Shown here in pieces: positions 16,531-25,102 of a stretch of DNA of 64,000 nucleotides. A program made the translations under genes and the position numbers. How positions within the stretch are numbered: position 1 is the first letter of the stretch; the number at the start of each line of letters is the position of its first letter. This DNA is from Mycolicibacterium brisbanense (lineage in GTDB: Bacteria; Actinomycetota; Actinomycetes; Mycobacteriales; Mycobacteriaceae), in contig NZ_BCSX01000024.1 of the NCBI RefSeq assembly GCF_001570425.1, positions 248,001 through 312,000 of the forward strand, written 5' to 3'. The notes below the pieces were generated by a model. That model was not told where the DNA came from. It searched no databases and saw only the letters and a list, made by a program, of their open reading frames with translations.

Positions 16531-19500
16531 GTGGACGTTGGACTGTACGAATCTCTGCTTACTGAGCGGCTCAATGCTGCCCTAGTGGATCGTCCAGACC
16601 TGGAGCCCACCTTCAGCACGGTCGATGACGCCGAACAAGCGTTGACTATCGCCCGGCATCTCACGCCACTGATTGAGCGACAGTTGAAAGCCGCTGGAAG
16701 TGCTGAAGCGCGCGCAGAACTGCTCCGCAACCTCCTCAAGGTTCTCGATGATTCTGACGCGCAGCAAGAAGTGCTGCATATCGATGACGCAGCGAAGATT
16801 CATCGTCTTGACGCGGTACGCATGAAAACCCTCGGTGCCGCGGTGCTTCCACGTCCCGCGACACCGCTATCAGACACCGCATTGATGACCAACGCCCGCA
16901 ACGAACCCACGCTGGCGGCGGAGCTGCGGGCCGAGCTCGCTAGTGCTGACCACGTCGACCTGCTATGTGCGTTCGTGAAGTGGCAGGGCCTGCGGCTGCT
17001 GGAACGTGAGCTCACCGAACTGCGAGAACATGGAGTGCCGCTGCGGGTCATCACCACCACATATCTCGGTGCTACCGACGCGCGTGCCTTGGACGCGTTG
17101 GTTAACGACTTCGGCGCCGAGGTGCGGGTCAACTACGAGACCGACCGCACCCGACTGCACGCCAAGGCGTGGTTGCTACGGCGTAATACCGGTTTCCACA
17201 CCGCCTACGTGGGATCATCCAACCTGTCGCATGCCGCACTCGTCGACGGTCTGGAGTGGAACGTTCGCCTGTCGGCAATCTCCACCCCGCACTTGCTGGA
17301 GAAGTTTCGGGCCACCTTCGACTCCTATTGGGAGAACCGTGAATTCGAGCTCTACCGCCCGTCTGAAGATTCCGAGAAATTGCGGGCTGCGCTGGAGGTG
17401 GCCTCGGGCAGGAAGCAGCGTGACCCGCTGACGGTCACATTGTCCGGGCTGGAAGTGACAGCCAAGCCCTATCAGGCTGAGTTACTTGAACAACTGGATG
17501 CCGAACGTGTGCTGCACGACCGGCATCGCAATCTCATCGTCGCCGCCACGGGCACCGGTAAGACCGTGATCGCCGCGCTGGATTACCGCCGGCTGGTTCG
17601 AGAGGTCCATGGCCGCGACTTGACACTGCTATTCGTTGCGCACCGCAAGGAGATCCTGACCCAGGCGCGGCGAATGTATCAGGAAGTGCTTACCGACTCC
17701 GTGTTCGGTGAGCTGCTCGTCGACGGTGATCAGCCCACCCGCTGGCGCCATGTGTTCGCCAGCATCCAATCCCTCACGGCGGAACGGCTTTCCAGCCTGG
17801 AGGCCGGTCGCTTCGACATCGTGGTGATCGACGAATTTCACCACGCGCAAGCCGCGTCTTACCGGCGATTCCTCGATCACATCGCACCGATGGAGCTGCT
17901 GGGCCTCACCGCCACTCCGGAACGCGGGGACGGTGTCGACGTGCGGACAGCATTTTTTGGTGGGCGGGTGGCCGCGGAGCTGCGATTGTGGGATGCGCTC
18001 GAGCAAAACCTGCTATGCCCGTTTCACTACTTCGGCATCCATGACGGCACCGACCTCGAGACCCTGCAATGGAAGCGCGGCGGATACGACCTAGCCGAGC
18101 TGAGCGAGATCTACACCGGCAATGACGCCCGGACCCGCATCGTGCTCGATCAACTACAAGACAAGATCGCCGATGTTGGGGCGATGCGGGCGCTGGGGTT
18201 CTGCGTGAGCATCGAGCACGCTCGCTACATGGCCGAGCAGTTTGTCGCCGCGGGCATCCCCGCGCGGGCCATTGTGGGCCTCGACGACGGCACCGAACGG
18301 CGGGCGGCGCTGACCGCGCTCCGTAACCGCGACATTAATGTGCTCTTCACGGTCGACTTGTTCAACGAAGGCCTCGACATCCCGCTGGTCGACACTGTGC
18401 TGTTTCTGCGGCCCACCGAGAGTGCGACGGTGTTCCTGCAACAGTTGGGTCGCGGGCTGCGGCTTGCGCCCGGCAAGACCGTGTTGACCGCACTTGACTT
18501 TGTCGGGCACCAACATAGCGAGTTCCGGTTCGACCAGCGGTTCCGGGCGTTGACGGGGCTGGGACGCAAGCAGTTGGAAAAGCAAGTCAAGGACGGGTTT
18601 CCGTTCCTGCCATCGGGCAGCCAGATCGTGCTGGATTCGGTGGCGCGGGTGCTTGTGTTGGAGAACGTGCGCCAGCAGGTGTCGCCGAAGAAGGTGGCGC
18701 TGGTCTCCGAGATCCGAGCGCATCAAGACAATCGGCTGGCGTCGTATCTGGAAGATTCGGGCCGCGGGCTCGAAGACATTCTGCGGACTGATCGGTCTTG
18801 GACCACGCTGTGCCGCGACGCCGGAAAATTGGGTGAGCAACCCGGGCCACGGGAAACCGAGCTGGTAAAGCGCGTGAAGGCGCTCGCTCATGTGGACGAT
18901 CCGCGTCGGTGGAACGCTTACGACGCGCTGCTGCAGCATCGCCAGTCCGAGAGCGGTGTGCCCCAGGCGCGGCTAGAGGCCATGCTGTACTACTCGTTGT
19001 TCCCAAATGGCGGTGGATTCGACAGTGTGGCAGCAGGACTCGATGCGCTCCGAGGCGAAGCCGTCACTGACGAGATGCGTCAGGTGATCGACATCGCGTT
19101 TGACGGCGCCCACCGCAGCACCTATGGGCTGTGGGATATGAGCGACGAGTTCGTCGAGGTGCCGCTCGCCCTGCATGCCAGCTATTCGCGGGAGGAGATC
19201 CTTGCCGCCCTGGGCTGGGTGTCGGAGAAGCGGACGCCGGCCACCATGCGGGAAGGCGTGGCGTGGTGCCCAGCTGTCAACGCTGATGCATTTCTCATCA
19301 CGCTCAAGAAGTCCGACACCGACTACTCACCGACGACCATGTACCGCGACTTCGCGTTGAGCCCGGAACTATTCCACTGGGAGTCACAATCGACGACATC
19401 AGCGGCGTCACCGACCGGGCAGCGCTACATCCACCACCGTGAGCGTGGGTCTCACATCCTGCTGTTCGTGCGGGAGACCAAGAAGTCCGGGCTGGGTGAT

Positions 19501-19635
19501 GGCGCGCCGTACATCTTTCTGGGGCCGGCCGACTATGTCTCGCATGAGGGCGACCGGCCGATCGCCATTACGTGGCGCTTGCGTCAGGCAATGCCGACCG
19601 AGGTGTACTTGGGAGCGCGGGCTGCGGTGGCGTGA
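16531..19635 (+). CDS. PLD-nuclease / SF2 helicase / DUF3427 fusion, defence-like
   Basis: 1034 residues. Order of parts: an N-terminal helical region (1-130); a phospholipase D-type nuclease module (about 135-265) with HAKAWLLRR and VGSSNLSHA; an SF2 DEAD/DEAH helicase with Walker A AATGTGKT near 340, DEFHHA near 433, LTATPERGD near 460 and QLGRGLRLAPGK near 637; then a long C-terminal DUF3427 region with ESQSTT...TGQRYIHH and ILLFVRETKK. It should translocate on and cut nucleic acid. Proteins with this layout are often labelled type III restriction Res subunits or DUF3427 proteins and occur near defence genes. No partner methylase is present. Its neighbours are GIY-YIG and HNH nucleases, so antiviral or anti-plasmid activity is inferred. 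Confidence 0.88.
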   Translation: MDVGLYESLLTERLNAALVDRPDLEPTFSTVDDAEQALTIARHLTPLIERQLKAAGSAEARAELLRNLLKVLDDSDAQQEVLHIDDAAKIHRLDAVRMKTLGAAVLPRPATPLSDTALMTNARNEPTLAAELRAELASADHVDLLCAFVKWQGLRLLERELTELREHGVPLRVITTTYLGATDARALDALVNDFGAEVRVNYETDRTRLHAKAWLLRRNTGFHTAYVGSSNLSHAALVDGLEWNVRLSAISTPHLLEKFRATFDSYWENREFELYRPSEDSEKLRAALEVASGRKQRDPLTVTLSGLEVTAKPYQAELLEQLDAERVLHDRHRNLIVAATGTGKTVIAALDYRRLVREVHGRDLTLLFVAHRKEILTQARRMYQEVLTDSVFGELLVDGDQPTRWRHVFASIQSLTAERLSSLEAGRFDIVVIDEFHHAQAASYRRFLDHIAPMELLGLTATPERGDGVDVRTAFFGGRVAAELRLWDALEQNLLCPFHYFGIHDGTDLETLQWKRGGYDLAELSEIYTGNDARTRIVLDQLQDKIADVGAMRALGFCVSIEHARYMAEQFVAAGIPARAIVGLDDGTERRAALTALRNRDINVLFTVDLFNEGLDIPLVDTVLFLRPTESATVFLQQLGRGLRLAPGKTVLTALDFVGHQHSEFRFDQRFRALTGLGRKQLEKQVKDGFPFLPSGSQIVLDSVARVLVLENVRQQVSPKKVALVSEIRAHQDNRLASYLEDSGRGLEDILRTDRSWTTLCRDAGKLGEQPGPRETELVKRVKALAHVDDPRRWNAYDALLQHRQSESGVPQARLEAMLYYSLFPNGGGFDSVAAGLDALRGEAVTDEMRQVIDIAFDGAHRSTYGLWDMSDEFVEVPLALHASYSREEILAALGWVSEKRTPATMREGVAWCPAVNADAFLITLKKSDTDYSPTTMYRDFALSPELFHWESQSTTSAASPTGQRYIHHRERGSHILLFVRETKKSGLGDGAPYIFLGPADYVSHEGDRPIAITWRLRQAMPTEVYLGARAAVA

Positions 19636-19999
19636 GATCGCGGCCCGGCGTCTTTCGGATAATCGTGGATCGTGATCACTTCGGCGGCAATCCAGGCCAG
19701 ACTAGCGGGACCCAACAAGGACTTCTCCCCACTCAACAAGCTTCGGCCGCTGACCATGAGCTCGAAGTTAGTGATGTTGGGAGCGCTCCACGGGATTGAG
19801 CTGAGAAGCATGCAAAATCCCTCGCATGGGCCGGCCAGCGCTGTACATCAGCATGCGTACAAGCTGCAGCCTTCGGTTGCAGAGGCCGGCACGTGGTCCA
19901 GCAGATGTGGGATATATGCACCAGGTCAGGACGGTAGCTTCAGAGAATGACCACCCGGGGAACTCAGAGAATGACCACCGGGGGATAGGGATTCCAATT
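19636..19999. other. 364-base gap with a 24-bp direct repeat
   Basis: The gap separates the helicase from the GIY-YIG gene and has no convincing gene; frames through it give arginine/serine-rich or broken sequence. An upstream extension of the GIY-YIG frame to 19826 passes through the repeat and is probably not translated. It is less GC-rich than most of the window. Confidence 0.45.
19940..19987. repeat. two tandem copies of a 24-bp unit
   Basis: Units 19940-19963 and 19964-19987 share TCAGAGAATGACCACC followed by a G-rich end, with a few differences. They end 12 bases before the GIY-YIG start codon, so they could bind a regulator or affect translation. Confidence 0.7.
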
Positions 20000-20911
20000 A
20001 TGCCGCGAGCTCAGACAATTCAGATCTATCTGCCAGCGGGCGATCCTGCGGGTATCCGGGTCGCGAACCTGACGACCCGCACGGTGCGTGTATTTGACGT
20101 GCCCCGTTCGCTCTTAGCCCAGTTCTTGGAGCGCTCTGAAGCTGGACAGGTCGGCGTGTACTACCTGTTCGGCTCAAACGAAGATGACACTCCGCAATGC
20201 TATGTCGGTCAATCGGGAAATGTGGGTGTCCGGCTTCAGCAACACACCACATCCAAGGACTTCTGGACCAGGGCGATGGTAGCGGTATCGCTAACCAACG
20301 AGTGGACCTCGACGCATGTGGCATTTCTGGAATGGCTGTCGCTGAACCGCGCAAAGGCCGCTGGGCGGTACACCGTAGTGAATGGTAACAATGCCTCCAA
20401 CCCCTTCACGCCGGAACCGCTGGAAGCTGACTGTCAAGAGTTCATCGAGACCATTGCGGTGTTGCTCGCGACCCTCGGCGCCCCGGTCTTGGAGGCCGTC
20501 AAGCCGTCCATGGTCATGTTATCGGCAGACTCGTCGGACTCGGCGGAATCTCCGGAAGAGCTGTTTTTCAATGAATCCGGCTGTGATGCAAAGGCTTACC
20601 AAACTTCTGAAGGACTCTTAGTGCTCGCTGGCTCAAGGGGCCGATCTGCGCTTCGTCCGTCCGCACCTCCAAGGCTTGCGGGCCAACGAGATAGCCTCCT
20701 CGCAGAAGGGGTGATCAAGCTTGAGGATTCGAGCCTGCTCTTTCTGAAAGACCACCTCTTCACGAGCCCGTCGGCCGCGGGCGGACTGCTTGTTGGAGGC
20801 ACGAATAACGGGCGTACATCCTGGCGAAATGCCGCTGGTCAATCCATCAGCGATCTGGAACAACTTGCATTGTCGGCGGAACACATCTCAGGGACGAGAT
20901 TTACCGAGTGA
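20000..20911 (+). CDS. GIY-YIG nuclease-family protein with C-terminal DUF4357
   Basis: 303 residues. The GIY-YIG core is seen as GVYYLFG near residue 51, CYVGQSGNVGVRLQQH near 67 (equivalent of the Y-I-G and catalytic arginine region), and a later glutamate in FLEWLSL near 115. The C-terminal 70 residues (LLFLKDHLFTSPSAAGGLL then TSWRNAAG) match DUF4357, commonly fused to GIY-YIG domains. It probably nicks or cuts DNA. The ATG at 20000 follows ATAGGG by nine bases. It sits between the helicase and the HNH gene in the accessory stretch. Confidence 0.85.
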   Translation: MPRAQTIQIYLPAGDPAGIRVANLTTRTVRVFDVPRSLLAQFLERSEAGQVGVYYLFGSNEDDTPQCYVGQSGNVGVRLQQHTTSKDFWTRAMVAVSLTNEWTSTHVAFLEWLSLNRAKAAGRYTVVNGNNASNPFTPEPLEADCQEFIETIAVLLATLGAPVLEAVKPSMVMLSADSSDSAESPEELFFNESGCDAKAYQTSEGLLVLAGSRGRSALRPSAPPRLAGQRDSLLAEGVIKLEDSSLLFLKDHLFTSPSAAGGLLVGGTNNGRTSWRNAAGQSISDLEQLALSAEHISGTRFTE

Positions 20912-21146
20912 ACCGTACGCACGCCAGTCAACCCGACCCGAGTCGAGTGGCACGGCGGAATTGCCACCGGGAGGGGCGAGCCATCCCTTTGCGCCAGAGC
21001 GGTTTCTGTGCAGGTGTAAATGACTCAAGCCGAGATGGCAAAACAGTCGGTGCTCTGTCCTCTTCACACCATCGCGCTGTATGCGTCGGAATGTGACTGA
21101 CTGCATCACGCCGACCCCGTTCGACGCGTAGCACGAGACCGCCCAA

Positions 21147-22277
21147 TTACGGCTTCGCCCACCACGGCGGAAACCCAATATCCAACCGGGTACTCGCTTT
21201 ATAGCCTGACCATGTAGGAACGCCAGATGGTTGTCCGCGGTAGATCCCGCGGGCCGCGGCCACCACGCGCATACGCTCTGTCGGCCAACGAATTTCGTCG
21301 GAGATCTGCTCCAGCTTGTCGCAACGCTTGTGGTCTAGGGCACGGCCGACGATGCTGATCGCCGGTAGTGCATTGGTCTTGTCGCCGTTGCATCGACGGC
21401 ATGCCAGCACCAGGTTGGCCAGCCCGTCGATGCCCACCAACGACCACGGCAGCACATGGTCGATCGGATTATCGTCTGGCAAATGGGTATCGCAGTAGAA
21501 GCAGTGCGGTCCGAACGCTTCTTTGAAGGGAGCGCGGACGGCTGCCAGAGCCGTGCGGTCCCGGCCGAACAGGTGCCCGGCGACGTCAGGCACGTCAGCC
21601 TTTAGGAACTTGTTCATCCTCCGGACATCCTCGACCCACATGATCTCGAGCGCGGGTTTGAGCAGTCCCGCAAGCCGGGCTAACCCGTGTGCGACGCCGG
21701 GCATCATCTCGATCGCATCGCCATGGGCGCGCAGTGTCTTTCGTGACACGTTCTCCCCGAGGAACGAGTCGTCGTACAGGAACGGCTCGCTGGTGGTTGC
21801 GCCGGGCAGCTTCTGTAGCCGCGGCAGCGGTTGCTTGGCCATCGCGATCATGACCTTGTCGATTGCGGCCTGATAGTCCTCGGGCACCCGAACTTTCGCC
21901 ACCTCCAGCGACAGGCCGCTGTTTCCGGCTCCAGCAGCAGTGCGCAGTGCCTGTGTCGCGTCGAGTATGCGCGCTTTCGCGCCTGTCCGGCGTTGCAGCA
22001 ATACGTGGCCGTCGAAGGTTCGAACTTGTCGCCAATAGATAGCCAGTACGCGGTGGGCGAGGTCGTGGAGTGGCACGAGTAGGCGATCCTCGGGCTCAGG
22101 CGGGAGATTCTCGATGCAGTGTTCGATGAGGCCCATCAAGGTCGCCAGCTTGTATGTCGCGTCCCGCTGTCCCGTTTCCAGGATCGCGACCACACGCTGA
22201 CCTAGCAGCAGCGGATCATCCACCATGACACATTCGCACATCCGGTGGCGGTAGCTGTTGTTCTGCGCAGTTTGCAT
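21147..22277 (-). CDS. HNH endonuclease family protein
   Basis: 376 residues. An all-helical N-terminal part (about 20-240), with the segment RDATYKLATLMGLIEHC seen in many standalone HNH proteins, is followed by a zinc-type HNH module near 268-318: HCFYCDTHL, then PIDHVLPWSL, NLVLACRRCNGDKTN. The CxxC pairs and DH/N residues needed for a beta-beta-alpha metal nuclease are all present. It faces the GIY-YIG gene tail to tail. A role in restriction or phage defence is inferred from family and neighbours. ATG 22277, 22241 and 22226 are possible starts; none has a clear ribosome-binding site. Confidence 0.85.
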   Translation of the reverse strand: MQTAQNNSYRHRMCECVMVDDPLLLGQRVVAILETGQRDATYKLATLMGLIEHCIENLPPEPEDRLLVPLHDLAHRVLAIYWRQVRTFDGHVLLQRRTGAKARILDATQALRTAAGAGNSGLSLEVAKVRVPEDYQAAIDKVMIAMAKQPLPRLQKLPGATTSEPFLYDDSFLGENVSRKTLRAHGDAIEMMPGVAHGLARLAGLLKPALEIMWVEDVRRMNKFLKADVPDVAGHLFGRDRTALAAVRAPFKEAFGPHCFYCDTHLPDDNPIDHVLPWSLVGIDGLANLVLACRRCNGDKTNALPAISIVGRALDHKRCDKLEQISDEIRWPTERMRVVAAARGIYRGQPSGVPTWSGYKASTRLDIGFPPWWAKP

Positions 22278-22715
22278 CGGTGATTTCGCTGCATTACTGG
22301 GTGCGGGGGTTGTAGGGCCTGTTACTTATTCTGTGGTCGCCTCGCGGGCGCCCCGCTGTTAGCTGTTTCTCACTCTAGGTAGTGGGCCCATTCGGGAGCG
22401 CCACGCCCTGATCGGAGGCGGCATTATGGCCAACGACAACGCTTTGATTGAGATATTTCAACTCTGGCGTACGTCTGGGACAGTGAGCGCAGATCGTCGC
22501 CGGTGCCGGCAGATTGGAGGCAGTGTCGAACGAGGACCGCGTTCAGTCCGTCACGGTGTTGTGCCAAACGAGTTCGCGACCTCACTGAGGGTCTCGATGG
22601 TGGGCGGCTTGTCAGGACTGCGGTCGGCATGGTCGATGACCCTCATTAGTCATTCTCCAGTGGATTCCGGTGGAGCCGGGAGTTACTGGGTATATCGGCG
22701 CCACTGCAGGTCTGG
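22278..22715. other. about 440 bases of apparent gene debris
   Basis: No frame here looks like an intact gene. A 31-codon frame on the minus strand ending near 22556 reads like protein (MRVIDHADRSPDKPP...TIETLSEVANSFG) but has no partner domain. With the C-terminal remnant that follows, it suggests decay of former genes at the right edge of the accessory stretch. Confidence 0.4.
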
Positions 22716-22961
22716 GTGTCCCGAGCGGAGGGGGGAGGCCGGGAGTATTGGCGGCTCAACCGCATCGCCGATGACAGTCTTGGATACCTCCTCATCTACT
22801 CCAAGCTGTACCCGGACATCGCCGAGCGCCTCGCGACGATGGCACGCCTCTGTGAAAAAGCCGGCCGCAGTGCAGACTTCGCGTCGTTCACGGCGCAGAT
22901 ACGTCAGGACTACCGCAAGCGGTCCGCACTGACGAATGCGCTCGACGCCAGGCGGCTCTGA
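22716..22961 (+). pseudogene. C-terminal remnant of a larger protein, possibly SWIM zinc-finger family
   Basis: The frame encodes DDSLGYLLIYSKLYPDIAERL then LCEKAGRSADFASFTAQIRQD and ends RSALTNALDARRL. This looks like the C-terminal helical end of a long soluble protein; SWIM zinc-finger proteins end in a similar way. There is no proper start or ribosome-binding site and the sequence before about 22745 is not protein-like. It is most likely the leftover end of a deleted gene, though a short functional protein of about 80 residues cannot be excluded. Confidence 0.45.
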
Positions 22962-22991
22962 ACGACAGCCGAACATGTCGGTGCCCGTGCG

Positions 22992-22997
22992 TAGCCT
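22992..22997 (+). promoter_or_regulatory. -10 element, leaderless mRNA
   Basis: TAGCCT six bases before ATG 23004, with no ribosome-binding site; a TANNNT leaderless promoter. Confidence 0.5.
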
Positions 22998-23003
22998 CCG
23001 TTC

Positions 23004-24110
23004 ATGAACGACAAACGACGAGCGCGCAGGGCCAAACAGGTCCGACGTGACGCGCGACGGGCGAAGAAGCGCGATGTACAGAACGCGACGCTGAGCGACT
23101 TCGTCCGCAGAGCACTTGTGCGTGGGCATCCTGTTTATCTGCTGGATCTGGCCAGCAGGGTGTTCCGCGTGGTTCAGCAGGATGCGGGCCGGCTAAACAA
23201 CATCCTGACCCACCTGATCGGTGACCGGAATCGGGAGACGACGGCGCTGCTGGCCGTGCTCGCTGAACTTCTCGAAGATGAGCCGGCGGCACAGCTGCGA
23301 TGTCGTGAAGAGCTGGGCCGACGCGACGAGCATGTGCCGCAGTGGATTCCCGCTCTATCGCACGTCGACGTGTACCGGGCGGTGCGCAGAAGCGATGTAC
23401 TTGGCGATGCCGACATAATCGTGCTCGGTGCGCGCATCGATGGCGAGGATGAGCTGACGGTCGTAGTGTGGATCGACCACACCACGCTGTCAGGAATTGC
23501 CGAAGCGGGAGTTGTGCCGAAACCGATCGACAAATTCCTTGCCCGCGTGGCCGAACTGAGCATCGATACCGATGTTGTCGAAATGAGCCTCGCCGATGCC
23601 CGCGCGTGGATCCAAAATGCGCTCGCCAAGCTAACATTCGCACCGGAGACCGAGCGGTGGCCGCTCTACCGAGCGCTCGTGCAGTGGTTGGTCCGTCGGC
23701 TTCCCGAAGGCGGTGAGCACCGATGGCAGGCCGCGGATTGGCCCGAGATCGAGGAGCTGTGCGACAGGTTCTTCGCCATGGATTCCGCGGCGCCGTTCAC
23801 CGACCAGGGCCATCGGGAGCTCCTGCTGGAACTCCTCGAGGATGACCGGGATCCGTTGCGGTGGAGCGCAACACGCGTGGAACAGGCGATCGGCACCGCG
23901 CACCACTACGACTACGACAGGATTCCGCTTGAGGTCGCGCTCGACGCACCGGACCTGTTGCGGGCGTTCATCCCATTCGCTCACGCGCAGAGCGGAATTC
24001 GAGATGAGCTGACGTCGCGAGTGCTTGCGGTGATCGATGCGCTGAGGTCGAGTTACAAGCGGCAGGTCCTGAAGGAGGCGGATTATTGGGGTTATCTCGA
24101 TGCCGGCTAG
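23004..24110 (+). CDS. conserved protein of unknown function
   Basis: 368 residues, soluble, acidic apart from a strongly basic N-terminus (about residues 4-24, rich in Arg and Lys) that could bind nucleic acid. No family is recognised. The middle contains ELTVVVWIDHTTLSGIAEAGVVP and an alternating helical body; the C-terminal half has regular Asp/Glu-rich helices (ELLLELLEDDRDPLRW). No membrane segment or catalytic motif is seen. It closes the accessory stretch and has a leaderless-type promoter. It converges on the DUF1906 gene. Confidence 0.7.
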   Translation: MNDKRRARRAKQVRRDARRAKKRDVQNATLSDFVRRALVRGHPVYLLDLASRVFRVVQQDAGRLNNILTHLIGDRNRETTALLAVLAELLEDEPAAQLRCREELGRRDEHVPQWIPALSHVDVYRAVRRSDVLGDADIIVLGARIDGEDELTVVVWIDHTTLSGIAEAGVVPKPIDKFLARVAELSIDTDVVEMSLADARAWIQNALAKLTFAPETERWPLYRALVQWLVRRLPEGGEHRWQAADWPEIEELCDRFFAMDSAAPFTDQGHRELLLELLEDDRDPLRWSATRVEQAIGTAHHYDYDRIPLEVALDAPDLLRAFIPFAHAQSGIRDELTSRVLAVIDALRSSYKRQVLKEADYWGYLDAG

Positions 24111-24138
24111 TGACGATGCAGCGTGACCATGTGAACCA

Positions 24139-24909
24139 TCACGGATGGAGGTTCCACTGACCGCAATCCTGGGCCAGGACATCGTTGACGTCGACTGAGA
24201 GTCCGCCGACCGCCGGGCCCGGATTCGAGGCGGTGCTCACCACACGCTGGTAGAGCACCGCGGCAGGGTAGACCTGACCGCCGGACCAGGAGCGCGTCTG
24301 CCACGCCCATACGCGACCGGGCGTGCTCGACCGGCCGATGACGCCGTCGGCTGCGGCCCATTGGCACGGGTTGATCCCGCCGTAGATGCCGGTGCGCTGC
24401 GCGCCGATCACGGAATTGATTCCGCGAAACCACGGCAGCGCGACGTTGTTCCAGGTGTTGCGGTCGATGTCCTCGTCGACGCTGAAGAAGATCGGTGCAC
24501 TGCGGCCGCCACCTGCGGCGGTGTGCAGTTGCCACGCGGTGCGCGCGTCGGCGACGCCACCGGCGTACCCGCGCGTGTAGTCCGACGGTGCTGTGCTGCC
24601 GGGCTTGCCGTATTGGTAGTTGCTGACGATCACCAGCCCGGCGGCGGTCAGCGACTGGGCGTAGGGGAGGGTGATCGGCTTGGCGCCGAAGGATGACCCG
24701 GGCCGCGACGTCGAGACGTAGTTGATCACCCCGGAGTGGCCGGCGGCACGGATGTCCTGGGCCGGAATCTGGCGCGCGGCGAAGTCGATGAGCGTGGGCG
24801 CGGCGGCGGATGCCGTGGGTGTGCCCGCGCATGCCGATGCAGCGCTCAGCCCGACGAGGGCCGAGGCCGCAGTGGCATAGCGCAGCACGTCACGCCGGGA
24901 AACCTGCAC
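24139..24909 (-). CDS. exported DUF1906 glycoside hydrolase-like protein
   Basis: 256 residues. The N-terminus has a twin-arginine motif (SRRDVLRY) and a hydrophobic stretch ending at AASACAG, so it is probably exported by Tat and may be lipid-anchored at that Cys. The mature part is a DUF1906 TIM-barrel like GH25-related hydrolases: IDFAARQIPAQDI at the start, VINYVSTSRPGSSFGAKP, IFFSVDEDIDRN with acidic residues in the usual catalytic strand, GIYGGINPCQW, and WAWQTRSWSGGQVYP. It may act on cell-wall glycan. The closing SVDVNDVLAQDCGQW is typical of the family. Confidence 0.82.
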   Translation of the reverse strand: MQVSRRDVLRYATAASALVGLSAASACAGTPTASAAAPTLIDFAARQIPAQDIRAAGHSGVINYVSTSRPGSSFGAKPITLPYAQSLTAAGLVIVSNYQYGKPGSTAPSDYTRGYAGGVADARTAWQLHTAAGGGRSAPIFFSVDEDIDRNTWNNVALPWFRGINSVIGAQRTGIYGGINPCQWAAADGVIGRSSTPGRVWAWQTRSWSGGQVYPAAVLYQRVVSTASNPGPAVGGLSVDVNDVLAQDCGQWNLHP

Positions 24910-25102
24910 CGCTCGACGGTAACAAAGTGACTGCTGAGACTGCTGTAGCCTCGCGAGTCGACTTTCGTTTCAATATCACACCGTTATGCCATCGGTTTGC
25001 CGTCCGTCCCCGATCCCATCTGCGACGCCGTGACACGACTGGGCCGCGCGCCAAAGTCTCAGTTCAGCGACGTGGCAGGGGCAGTGTGCTGTGGCGGAAG
25101 CG

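Noticed and set aside
22426..22932. A 168-codon plus-strand frame in the gene-debris region
   Set aside because: Composition is arginine/serine-rich without conserved motifs; the protein-like sequence in this region lies in another frame (22716-22961).
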